Source of the DNA: Siderastrea radians | Lineage: Eukaryota; Cnidaria; Anthozoa; Scleractinia; Rhizangiidae | Direction of reading: 5' to 3' | Assembly: GCA_964017195.1 (NCBI GenBank) | Contig: OZ024887.1 | Coordinates: 9,302,160-9,366,159 of the forward strand | DNA length: 64,000 nt | In this document: piece by piece, positions 22,600 through 31,125 of the stretch | Position numbering within the stretch: the stretch's first letter is position 1 | Layout of the letters: each line of letters opens with the position of its first letter | The notes under the pieces: generated by a model | Seen by the model: the letters and a program-made list of their open reading frames with translations, nothing else | Told to the model about the DNA's origin: nothing | Database searches by the model: none | Position numbers and translations under genes: made by a program

Positions 22600-22680
22600 T
22601 CATATCAGACCCATATCACATCAGATCATATCAGACTCATATCAGATATGATCATATCATATCAGACTCATATCACAACG
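22600..22680. repeat. CATATCAGACT short tandem repeat
   Basis: Irregular copies of CATATCAGAC(T/C) and ATCATATC in 80 bp. Confidence 0.65.
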
Positions 22681-22741
22681 TACAACGTAATATCCACAGT
22701 CAGGCCCAATACCCGACGCAGTAAATTAAACCCATGAGTGT

Positions 22742-22961
22742 CTTAGGCCCAGTTCAAACGCCTTATCTCTCATGTGCCGTACCAAGTAGTACGTAGTTTT
22801 TTGGCAGTTGTAAGGTGTCCAAATGAGTTTTTTTCGACAGATTTCAATTAGGCAAGCCAAAATCGCAGGGAACGGCAAAGCTTGCCGCTTAATACGACCT
22901 AGGAGTGAAAATGTATTTGGTACGGCACATGAGAGGTACGGCGTCTGAACTGAGCCTTAGA
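22742..22961. mobile_element. MITE, 220 bp, CTTAGGCCCAGTTCAAACGCC ends
   Basis: CTTAGGCCCAGTTCAAACGCC at the left is the inverse of GGCGTCTGAACTGAGCCTTAG at the right, and TCATGTGCCGTACCAAG is inverted as TTGGTACGGCACATGAG. No coding capacity. Confidence 0.75.
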
Positions 22962-23790
22962 ATATAGCATCTGTTACCTCCTTCACGAAACATCATCTTA
23001 AGCTGACCGGTTTATTCTTTTTTGTGTACATCTTGAAAGATATTCTTATAGGCAAGGTAAAACCAATATTCAAAAGACACTGACGTTTTTTCTTTCATTC
23101 GGTCTTCCAACTTTAAATCTCACAAGTTAGGCCTTGTTTAATTAACAGTGAAATTTTTATAACCGAAACGAGCCTGGTGTAAATTAATAAACCGATAATT
23201 TTCGTCCAGTTGAGTTAGGTTCGCCGTATGAAATGTTCAACGTTTGTACTAGGCCTTAGGTTCCAAATTTATGAAGTACTGAATACAAGGTTTAGTCAAC
23301 GCATTCCCAGCCCCAGCCCAACGGTGGTTAAAAGAGAACGATCTCAACTCTACTTCCCCTTTCAGATGGACGTCTTGCATTGAGATTCTACGCCATACCT
23401 GAGGTGGCAATATGGGAGAGCTTACTAGAAACGATTTAGAGAAACTTGGACAAGGGTTTCTTTCTTTGCATGATTTGGATAAAAGTTATCCCCAACTCAT
23501 TTCCACTGCCGCTTTACCCTCATCCAGCAAAACTGGATACGGACATTCCCAAAGGCTAATACCCGGTTACTCACACTGTCAGTTACAGTTCCACCTGACC
23601 ATGGTTTGCTCGCGGGGGAGCCTGGGTGACATTTGCAGACAAAAAAGAAGTAAACTCAAAGCAGAGGCAGACGTCCTGTACATGTTGGATTGTAAGGAAC
23701 ATGAACTAAGAGGTGTCCGTTCTAAGGACGGTGCCACCTAATACAGAGGTACTTTTCACAGTTTATGACTATGCCGGAAAAACAGATCTA
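22962..23790. other. No recognised gene
   Basis: A frame at 23412-23741 is open but shows no domain or codon pattern I recognise. Confidence 0.35.
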
Positions 23791-24190
23791 AGGGGCTGTT
23801 TACGTGGAGTCAGGAAGAGCCTAGCACTAGGAAGATCCTGGAAGGCGAAAAAAAAATTTGTTTGGTTTACATGCAGAACTTTCAAGAAATCAAATAAAAC
23901 TGTCGCCTTTAGCAGCTGAACGCCCGGTCGCCGCCAGACTTGTTATTCTGTCTCTAGCACTGGGATCTTCCGAACAAAAGTAGTTTTACATGGTGCTAGG
24001 ATCTTCCTATCGCTAAGATTTTCCTATCTCTCAGCTAGGAAGATCCTAGAGCTAGAAAGATTCTAGCGCTAGGGCCAAGTAAAACATAAGTGCATGTAAA
24101 CTGAATACAGAAAACATATGGCGCTAGGATGATCCGCCTTCTGGGATGTTCCTAGTGCTAGGATCTTCCTCCCCCCATGTAAACAGTCCC
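23791..24190. mobile_element. Foldback MITE with iterated GCTAGGATCTTCC
   Basis: Ends are AGGGGCTGTTTACGTGGAG and its inverse CCCCATGTAAACAGTCCCT. Inside, GCTAGGATCTTCC or its complement occurs at least six times (about 23825, 23953, 23995, 24036, 24121, 24156), several with CTAG palindromes. The right flank is TTAA. Confidence 0.7.
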
Positions 24191-25450
24191 TTAAGGGTTA
24201 TTGGAATCCAAAAAGAAATCTGGGGGTAGCTACGCATTTTTCAGAGGTACTGAAGCAATTATAATTCTAAAAAAATTTAAATTATATAGCATTCCCTTTC
24301 CAAATTTAAACTCAATTATCTCAGAAAAATGAATGGGGACCTCCATTTTCTTTTCGGATTCCAGCAGCCCTTGTTAAGACCTGCTTTTCCCACGTAGACA
24401 TAAACCGCTCAAAAACACCTTCGTATTAGTAGCTACCGTCCTCAGGAAATTCGACTTTCTCAGGCAATTCTTACATGCACAGAAACAAAAGGAGACACCT
24501 TTCTAAAGAGTTTTGACTGCGCACAAAAATTCTAAGGAATTAAAAGCCATATCTCTCCAAATTTCATTCCTGTTGGAAAAAGCTTTAGAATGTTTTCAGT
24601 TGGCAGGGGCACCCAACGGTTCGTTTCGGGGAATAACTGTTCGGAAGACCCAAAATCGCCTGAGATATTCGGATTTAGTTGCAGTGAAAACTAGAGATTT
24701 CTTTGGCGAAACATCACCTCGGACTTTCGAAACAAGAGGAGTCATTAGTTCCTATTGTTTTCATAGGTACAAATATGTCGTTAAGAGTGCAAAATAAGGT
24801 CAGCTAGCATTTTCGGAGAGCCACCAGCAGCTCAGAAATTCGGCGGATAGGATTCTGTTTCCTAAAGTTTTCTGCAGCGTAAATTTTCAGCTAAGAACGC
24901 CGAACAGATCAATCCGCATTAGCTTGCAAAAATATGCCTTTAAAAAGCTCTGAAACAATCTAAGAAAGCTGAAAATGATATTTCAAGTTGGGTGCCCCTG
25001 AGTTGGTTGGGAATCTCTGGTAAGTTTGGGTGCGCTTAGGACCTCTTTCGTCTACCATGAGGTCAAAACAAATCGTTTAGCATTTTCATCCAATTTTCTT
25101 CTTGAACAGGTTTGATAAAAATTGTGTATTCAATTTAGGAACAGCTACGATATGACCATGCACCGTAACTTCAAATTATCTGTTTGTTTCTGGATTCTAA
25201 GTGCCGAATTAGCGCTGATGAGTGCCCCTTGGCTGTGCTGTGGCTCGACCATTTGTGAAGCGGCTTTGATCAAAATATGGGACAAACTGTCCCATCAAAC
25301 ACTGCTAGAGCTCACCCAGGAACTCAATTTAGCAACTGGGTACATCTTAGCAACTTAAACTGCAGAACTATCTTGGCCCTAATTAGGAGAACCAGATATG
25401 TCGTCAATTGAAAACAGCACTCACCGAAACGGCTACGTTTTGAGGGATAT
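24191..25450. other. No recognised gene; possible inverted repeat arms
   Basis: AGGGGCACCCAACGG near 24606 and GTTGGGTGCCCCTGAG near 24990 are inverted, suggesting another foldback repeat. The open frame at 24513-24797 has no recognisable domain. Confidence 0.35.
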
Positions 25451-25451
25451 A

Positions 25452-25701
25452 GTAACATCTTTTACTTTACAGTGCCCTGAATATGTCCAATAACGAACTC
25501 TGGTTGACTCACTAGCCAATTCGGTATCGTACTATAATTATCAAATAAGCGCACTCATTGGAGATCGCGAGTAGCAGTAACTTCTTTTAATTTACAGTGC
25601 CCTGCATATGACCAATAACTAACTCTGGTTGACTCACTAGCTAATTCGGTATCGTACCTCAATTATTAAATAAGCACACCAATTCGAATTCACGAGTAAC
25701 A
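25452..25701. repeat. 125 bp direct tandem duplication
   Basis: Two copies, 25452-25576 and 25577-25701, with about 85 percent identity; ACAGTGCCCTG starts at 25469 and 25594. The second copy ends next to the stop codon of the minus-strand gene, so it would lie in its 3' UTR. Confidence 0.8.
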
Positions 25702-25702
25702 G

Positions 25703-26373
25703 TTATAACGTCTCTACATGTTGAGGGTTTTCAAGGCAGAGTGTGCAACTAGTGCTTCGTGTGGAATGTGAAACAGAAGTTCTAGGGACGTTAGTATCTC
25801 TCTGATTTGCATCTGAGTTCCTCATTCCAGCGTTTGATTGACAACCGTGAATTCTGCAATCTTGATTGCTTTCGTCATAGAAAGTTCCACGTTCTGTTTC
25901 ATTGTCAGTCCACGCATTAACCACGTTATTTGCGCTTGGTCGCATGGAATGTCCTTGGCTTGACGAAGTTCCCAATCCCCTTCGGTTTGAAGAGCGGTGC
26001 ACAGTTTCACTAACTGGTCTATTATTGTCAGGAGCTCTAGTGCATTGCTCCGCAGGTCTCGAATGAACACGGCAAATATACACCGTTGAACGTGGATTAC
26101 GTGATGTTATCAACACCACGTTTCCCGGATAAGGCGGTGGTGGTTCTTCATTGTCCTCCGATTGATTTCCCCTCTGATGAATGTCTGAGTGATGAGAGAG
26201 GGTGTCGGTGTCCTCCGATGTTTCCCTCGGTACTACACGAGGGTGGTGTATGAAGCGAGGGCTGTGTAGGGACAAGCTAAATGTACTGGAAACTGAGCTG
26301 CGTCTTGTCTCCGAGCCATCGAGCGTTGTGGAGGTCCATCTGGATGGTGGGTAGAGGTGAGGGGAGCGAATTA
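25703..26373 (-). CDS. Terminal exon: long cytosolic tail
   Basis: Acceptor ATGTTTTGTTAG, then 223 codons to TAA. Ser-rich (SSVSSTFSLSLHSP), with EEPPPPYPG and a CTLC pair near the end. Codon reading is open throughout, unlike its flanks. Confidence 0.65.
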
Positions 26374-27245
26374 CTAACAAAACATAAAGAAAGACAAAAA
26401 GGAGCTGAGATTCGTAATAACAAGTAGTAGTTCGAAAAACCGTGTTTCCCTCGCAAACAAAACTAGCCTTGGCTTGCCCTGGGTACCAGAGGTTTTTTAT
26501 CTCGCTGGCGTCGGATGAAATCGGACGGAGGTCGAGCTGCGTCGGCCGAAGGCATTTCATTTCATTTAAATTCATTTAAACACGGTTTAAAACATCAGGC
26601 CTTAAATTTACAAATGAACCTAAATTAAAAACAATTAGCGTACTCTAATATAGAGTATAAATTCTAAGTACAAAAAATATAACTACTAGAATTACTCGTT
26701 AATTAATTAATAACAATAATATGTACAAAAGGATACCTGCCTTCCATGCATGCCGTGTATTGACGGTAATTAACCATAATTATCAAAGAAACCGCTGCAA
26801 CCAGATTTGAAGCTAGTGATTGCGGCTTACGATAAAGAACACAAGTCTCAACCGGAAACCGCCCAAGAAAAGCCTCGTGCACCCATGGTAGCCCTGGCTA
26901 AGACTCCTAAGCGATTAAAATTTTGCAAAAGACACAAAAGTGAAAGAGCATCAGGACATAAACTGAAGAGTGTAGATGTTAGGTCAACAGTAATAAAAAA
27001 GCTGAAATTAAAACTGTCAATCAGCATACCTGCATCATAAGAAGGCGGTGCCTCAATATCCAGAGGATCACGTGTCCGATCATTTGACCTGTTGTCTGCG
27101 CTCCCAGGTCTTTGGCGGTTTCCCGTGATGCGTCTGTTGTTTGATCGGAGCTGCAGGATGACTAATGCGCATGCGACAAGGCACATGCAGCAGAGCCCCA
27201 TCACAATTACTCCAACCTCCACCGTCTCTTTGTTGTCAGAAAAAT
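25703..27245 (-). CDS. Single-pass membrane protein with cytosolic PPxY motifs, last two exons
   Basis: Two exons joined by a canonical intron: 27030-27245 and 25703-26373 (stop TAA at 25703-25705). The first starts after TTGTTTCAG in phase 1 and encodes a short acidic stretch (FSDNKETVEVG), a hydrophobic segment of about 22 residues (VIVMGLCCMCLVACALVIL) and a basic stop-transfer RSNNRR, then a tail with APPSYDA. The second continues with YPPSRW and EEPPPPYPG and a long Ser/Thr/Arg-rich tail of about 220 residues. PPSY and PPPY are WW-domain ligands, as in adaptors for NEDD4-type ubiquitin ligases; that partner is inference. The ectodomain exons upstream are not seen before the Polinton at 27918 and may lie beyond it. 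I do not recognise the gene family. Confidence 0.65.
27030..27245 (-). CDS. Exon: transmembrane segment and PPSY tail start
   Basis: Acceptor GTTGTTTCAG, donor GTATGCTG, 216 nt, phase 1 to 1. Contains the membrane segment and an EAPPSYDA motif. Confidence 0.65.
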
Positions 27246-27691
27246 CTGAAACAACAACATACACTTTGAGATACAGAGAAAACTTTGTTGATCCAGTTAT
27301 TATGTTTAAGCCCGAGACCTTTCAAAATAGGGCCTCAATTATTTCAAATATTTAATCGTACGTTAACTAGATTGGAGCATAGGCCGTTGAAGATGTCTTT
27401 CCTCCATCTGTCTCTCTTCTGTGTTAACCTCTCCAGTGTTTCCCAGGAGAGATCAAGCGATCATGTCCTCATCATTTCTTAAACGTCACTCCATGTTTTC
27501 CGTCTTTAGACATCTTCTCAGTTCTTCTTCTGTTTTATATTTGGAACAGCTTAGGGCTTCTGGGCTAATTACATATCAGATTAAACGTTCGCGTCGAATT
27601 GGAGGTGCATTGTTTTGATTAAGATAAGTTCCATTGCTTCGTAAAGTGCACCGGAGTGGCTGTATCACATTATACTATCACTAGCTAATAA

Positions 27692-27917
27692 CGGTTATTT
27701 GAAAATAGCTTTCCAAATTTTAATTATAATGACATTTTACAAAACTAATAACTAATAAAGGCACTGTAGGGGTCATAATCTTGTATATTGTACGCAAGAT
27801 CACATTTTACTATCACCAGCTATCTGTATCACATTATACTATCACTATAGCTAATAACGGTTATAGTAGTAATAAAAGAGTCAAACAAATACCACCTGAT
27901 TGTCAGTGGTTTATTTA
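27692..27917. repeat. Rearranged Polinton terminal-repeat fragments outside the left end
   Basis: 27692-27790 matches 44801-44900 of the right terminal repeat in the same orientation, so it is inverted relative to the adjacent left repeat. 27864-27917 matches one arm of the internal hairpin of the repeat. Between and around them TATCACATTATACTATCACT occurs at 27662 and 27825. The flank has thus captured terminal-repeat pieces from another copy or from a failed integration. Confidence 0.65.
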
Positions 27918-28589
27918 AGCACAAAATGCCTTGAATGAGTGCCTGAGACCGGCCAATTTTGCTTTATTTATGAGTTTGTAATTCAAAATTGCCCTCAATT
28001 TTTCCAGTCTTTGCCATCGTTGTTCCGTGTTGGTTTGTCTCCTTTTCTTTTTTTTTTAGCGTTTTAAGTCCTTATCGTGTCATTCGACACAGAAAGCCAA
28101 TTTTTAGTAAATATAATGGTATGTAAGTTTTCTTTCAGAATTAAGAAAACTGCATCGAATGACTATGGCATGGCATAGCATTCTTCATTCTTTATCAGGC
28201 TTATAAATATACAAGGTTATCACCCCTTATAGTGCCTTTATTAGTTATTAGTTTTGTAAAATGACATTATAATTAAAATTTGAAAAGCTGTTTTCAAATA
28301 ACAGTAGTAATAAAAGAGTCAAACAAATACCACCTGATTGTCAGTGGTTTATTTAAGAATTTTAAAACTCCCACCAATAACAAGCTCCTGCGTCGCATGT
28401 TATTGGTGGGAGTTTTAAAATTCTTAAATAAACCACTGACAACAGGTAGTGTTTGACTCTTTTATTACTACTCGTTTGATACCTTCTCGGAAAAAAAAAA
28501 TACCAATTGAACAAACGCAATATATTATGTATTTCCTTCCCCGATGGCTCAAAAAATGCAAAAAGCAATAATGGAAGAGCTTGATAATG
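27918..28589 (+). repeat. Left terminal inverted repeat
   Basis: Matches the complement of 44510-45186 with only scattered differences, and ends abruptly after GAGCTTGATAATG at 28589. The inner 46 bp are coding: they hold the start codon and first 15 codons of the leftmost gene. A 168 bp internal palindrome is present. Confidence 0.9.
28303..28470. repeat. Internal palindrome of the left terminal repeat
   Basis: AGTAGTAATAAAAGAGTC at the start is the inverse of the end; the arms (about 75 bp each, including TTATTTAAGAATTTTAAAAC and CCCACCAATAACA) flank a short loop CAAGCTCCTGCGTCGCATG. It could extrude as a cruciform or form a hairpin in single-stranded DNA or RNA. Confidence 0.85.
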
Positions 28590-28867
28590 AAACAGCTAAA
28601 TGGAAAGAGGTACACAATGAGTTATTAAAACAACCTTTCTGTCATAACAGGCAGCAACTTGTGCGTATAATTATATGTTTAGATTATAAAGACTGCCGCT
28701 GGGAAGGGCTTTGTTATCCCTGTTTTGAGCAAGGTATTAAACATAAACTGTTGTACACTCCTCCGATTGAGAATATACCTTTAGTAAAGATTTGCTCTGA
28801 TACTTACGACTGGCACAGCGCATATAACGACTTTAAGGAATTGGTTGACCTCGGTGTGCTTTTGTGA
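28544..28867 (+). CDS. Polinton left-end Cys-cluster protein, 107 aa
   Basis: The start codon lies inside the terminal repeat, so the first 15 residues (MAQKMQKAIMEELDN) are identical to those of the polymerase at the other end. The unique part shares VHNELL-QPFC, a C-x4-C-x5-C-x2-C cluster (CLDYKDCRWEGLCYPC) and a late (I/L)(V/I)K-(I/F)C segment with its neighbour at 28952-29308, so the two are paralogues. The cluster looks like a zinc site. Such small terminal proteins are common in animal Polintons/adintoviruses and are thought to manipulate the host cell; that role is not shown here. The stop TGA is at 28865-28867. Confidence 0.7.
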   Translation: MAQKMQKAIMEELDNETAKWKEVHNELLKQPFCHNRQQLVRIIICLDYKDCRWEGLCYPCFEQGIKHKLLYTPPIENIPLVKICSDTYDWHSAYNDFKELVDLGVLL

Positions 28868-28951
28868 AGAGTACCAACCACCAATTTTTAAAAAAAAAAA
28901 AACGAACACACACACAAAAATTATAATCGATTAAATATTCGTGAATCAAAG

Positions 28952-29308
28952 ATGGCTGCCGGATTAAACACCTGTCAGGTTATTGAAGCAATACAAAACC
29001 TACCACCAGAGTTACGTGAGATAATTTATAAACATTACCTCGCTATAAAACTGAAAGAGCGAGAGGTTTTGGGTTGGAACTTGGTTCACAACGAGCTTTT
29101 AATACAACCTTTCTGTCCTGAAATGGAGCGGCTTGTACATGTTGTAGTGTGTGTTGCCTATATGCATTGTTGTCAGGAAGGATGTTGTTACCCTTGTTAT
29201 AAACAAGAAGAAATCTTACATGAAATAACCATTTCTGTCCCCGATATAATTGATTTAACCCTAATTAAGTTTTGCACTGATATATGGGAAGAGGACCACA
29301 ACCATTAA
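28952..29308 (+). CDS. Polinton left-end Cys-cluster protein, paralogue, 118 aa
   Basis: Paralogue of the preceding gene, 84 bp downstream on the same strand. N-terminal LPPELREIIYKHYLAIKL resembles a short F-box-like helix, followed by VHNELL-QPFCPEMERLV, then CVAYMHCCQEGCCYPC and a TLIKFCTD segment. Cysteine spacing matches the neighbour. I do not know its function; an F-box-like start would suggest a link to ubiquitin ligases, but this is weak. Confidence 0.7.
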   Translation: MAAGLNTCQVIEAIQNLPPELREIIYKHYLAIKLKEREVLGWNLVHNELLIQPFCPEMERLVHVVVCVAYMHCCQEGCCYPCYKQEEILHEITISVPDIIDLTLIKFCTDIWEEDHNH

Positions 29309-29439
29309 GTTGTGTTTACGGCGCGTGATTTCGCTGTCTGGTGAAACTCACAGACAATGACGTAATTTATATTCTCGTACAAATATTGAAGGGAAACCCA
29401 ACTCAAGCTTGAAAAAACAAATCAATATTCACAGACAGG

Positions 29440-29757
29440 TTACATTAATTCATAATCAAAATATTCATTACCGTCAGCAGAAGTTTTGAGACCTATTTTG
29501 TAGACAAATTGATAATAAACATCTTCCATCAGGTCTTCTGTAAGTCGTTTAGGGGCCCACACACAAAACCCATCGCCATTTTTTGTTTCTAAAGTTAAAA
29601 TAGCTGAATCCCCATATTTACCTTTCCTATATTTAACTTTTTGAATTTTGTAAATAGCGTCTGAAATATTCCGCCATTTAAAAATTTCTTTTCTTTCAAA
29701 ACTTTCCTCTGTTGGCCAGTCTTGTGAGATCGCATGTTGATCTGTGCTGATAGCCAT
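29440..29757 (-). CDS. Polinton small protein of unknown function, 105 aa
   Basis: I chose the ATG at 29757 (MAISTDQHAISQDWPTEE); the frame is open further upstream but that part is Phe/Tyr-rich and unlike a protein. The body has EIFKWRNISDAIYKIQKVKY, KYGDSAILTLETKNGDGFCVWAP and a C-terminal YELM. The KYGxSxILTLE...VWAP pattern recurs in small proteins of cnidarian mobile elements, as I remember it; no function is known to me. It is transcribed leftward, toward the two Cys-cluster genes. Confidence 0.6.
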   Translation of the reverse strand: MAISTDQHAISQDWPTEESFERKEIFKWRNISDAIYKIQKVKYRKGKYGDSAILTLETKNGDGFCVWAPKRLTEDLMEDVYYQFVYKIGLKTSADGNEYFDYELM

Positions 29758-29978
29758 AGTAAGAGATGTGTTGAAGATACATTTGTTTAATAGTGTGTAC
29801 TTTTCTACTCGAGGTAAATTTTGTGAAGCGCATGCGTAAAAACATCTTATTATTGCGACATTAAGGTGAAGGACAGAAAAAGGGTACCATAAGGAATAGA
29901 AGAAGAAAAATGTGTTTAATATATATGGAAAGTGATCAATATTAATTAGTTCACTTATTGGTAAAGCTTTAGTGGGGT

Positions 29979-30273
29979 GATGGTTGGCCACCATCTGAAC
30001 CCTGTTTGAGGGCTTGCATGCGGTGAATTACGAGGTATAGGGGAACTCCTTCCAGTGGGAGAGTACCCTCGGGTGAGCCCGCTTCGGCCCTACTGGTGAC
30101 AGGGGGGTGCTCAGAGATCCCTCGGGATTTCAACCTCGCTCCCAGAGGTAAAATGTGGAAATGACAACCGCCTTGTCAGCGGTTAAAATCCTCGCTTCGG
30201 TGAGGTGAAAGTCCTAGCCGAGGCTAGGCAAGAACAGCCACGAGCACCCCCCGACGAGGGTTTTTGCTCTTTT
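29979..30273 (+). ncRNA. Predicted multi-branched structured RNA in the Polinton
   Basis: An 11 bp closing stem (30102-30112 GGGGGGTGCTC with 30242-30252 GAGCACCCCCC) encloses five hairpins: 30117-30128, 30133-30149, 30166-30184, 30190-30205 with a UUCG loop, and 30213-30228. More hairpins precede it (29979-29995, 30000-30012, and pairing of CCAGTGGG with CCCTACTGG around 30054-30095). TTTTT at 30261 and TTTT at 30270 follow, fitting RNA polymerase III termination on the plus strand; a B-box-like GGTTAAAATCC lies at 30181-30191, but I see no clear A box. The block is much richer in G+C than the rest of the element and has no open frame of note. Adenoviruses carry VA RNAs of similar size, so an analogous role is possible. 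The structure is read by eye. Confidence 0.5.
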
Positions 30274-30275
30274 AT

Positions 30276-30369
30276 GTGACCTGTCACGCAATTTCACGCG
30301 TGACTGTCACGTTTGCTGTCACACAATGTCACGCCTCTTGTCACATAAGGTCACGCGTGACTATCACAC
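30276..30369. promoter_or_regulatory. Phased array of eight TCAC motifs
   Basis: TCAC begins at 30284, 30294, 30307, 30319, 30329, 30341, 30351 and 30364, spacings of 10, 13, 12, 10, 12, 10 and 13 bp, close to one turn of DNA. Six are within GTCAC; TCACGCGTGA occurs twice as a perfect palindrome (30294 and 30351), and GTGACCTGTCAC opens the array. It lies just after the structured RNA block and before the 54-aa gene. Likely a binding array for a dimeric protein; origin, enhancer or promoter cannot be told apart from sequence. Confidence 0.6.
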
Positions 30370-30409
30370 ATTTTTCGTTGTTTATAAGAGTTTTATAAGG
30401 AAAAATCGA

Positions 30410-30574
30410 TTATGGAACCACATCATAGCCTGAAATTGGGTAGCCATCTTCATCACGAGTTGGTAACATTATTTTTGAAACACACTCACGAGTAATGTAT
30501 CGTATTTGTCTAATATCAGGAGGAGTGAGAAGTTCAAAAAACCAATAACAAATAGTTGCAAAAAGTGCAATCAT
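30410..30574 (-). CDS. Polinton membrane microprotein, 54 aa
   Basis: ATG at 30574, stop TAA at 30410-30412. The N-terminal 16 residues (MIALFATICYWFFELL) are hydrophobic, followed by TPPDIRQIRYITRECVSKI and a DEDGYPISGYDVVP tail. It lies 17 bp downstream of the 140-aa gene on the same strand. Length, one membrane helix and a polar tail resemble small membrane proteins of other Polintons; I know no function. Confidence 0.55.
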   Translation of the reverse strand: MIALFATICYWFFELLTPPDIRQIRYITRECVSKIMLPTRDEDGYPISGYDVVP

Positions 30575-30591
30575 TTAGTAAGCGTATATAA

Positions 30592-31014
30592 TTACTTTAA
30601 AAATCTACAATTGAGCGAATTTTTTTCATACTTTCTTTGAACAGAAAGCGGAATCTCCATACAATGATCAGTGACGAAATTATCTATCATTTTTAATTTA
30701 TCAAGAAAGGCCTTCTCGTCGAAAGCTTCGCCTCGGAGGTAAAAGCGAATCTCAACAAGTATTTTCTGGTATTCGATACGGGCAAAATTTGCTCGTTCCG
30801 TTTTCTTATCGTATTTCTTAAGGCTTGCCACTGCTTTCAAAATAAGACCAACACCAGTTAAAGTTGCCATGACAGCAGGGTTCAGTGTTATTCCTCCGGC
30901 TACTGCGGCACTGATTATTAACTTACCAGCTGAAAGATTACAAACAAAATTTTTTTCTTCGAAAACCGCGGTGCAACTTTTCATATCCATAATGTTTCTC
31001 ATGGTAAAAACCAT
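30592..31014 (-). CDS. Polinton hydrophobic protein, 140 aa, unknown
   Basis: A central stretch (about residues 29-65: GKLIISAAVAGGITLNPAVM and on to GLILKAVASL) is small and hydrophobic, enough for one or two membrane passes or an amphipathic hairpin. It is followed by KKYDKKTERANFARIEYQKI and a helical C-terminal half with LRGEAFDEKAFLDKL. The start may be the first or the fifth methionine. It lies between the spike gene and the 54-aa gene in a leftward cluster. Confidence 0.6.
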   Translation of the reverse strand: MVFTMRNIMDMKSCTAVFEEKNFVCNLSAGKLIISAAVAGGITLNPAVMATLTGVGLILKAVASLKKYDKKTERANFARIEYQKILVEIRFYLRGEAFDEKAFLDKLKMIDNFVTDHCMEIPLSVQRKYEKNSLNCRFLK

Positions 31015-31125
31015 ACAAATCTTTCAGAATTTTAACTTTCTCTTTAGAAATTGTTTGGTCGATATGGTTGAATTCGAAAATGTCCCGCATTGTGTATATA
31101 ATATAAGAAAAAATGTTTTGGGTTT

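Noticed and set aside
23412..23741. Plus-strand gene of 109 codons
   Set aside because: No domain, no splice support, between two MITEs; the minus strand shows a few Cys/Gly patterns but with stops, too weak to call.
26376..26575. Upstream extension of the terminal PPxY exon
   Set aside because: The frame is open to 26575, but a good acceptor at 26374 joins in phase to the transmembrane exon, and the upstream peptide is unlike the rest.
29758..29994. Longer N-terminus for the 105-aa Polinton protein
   Set aside because: The upstream part is Phe/Tyr/Leu-rich with no pattern; the ATG at 29757 starts the protein-like region.
29979..30273. Hammerhead, HDV-like or twister ribozyme
   Set aside because: I looked for the CUGAUGA/GAAA core and for a nested double pseudoknot and did not find a match; only a multi-branched hairpin structure is supported.
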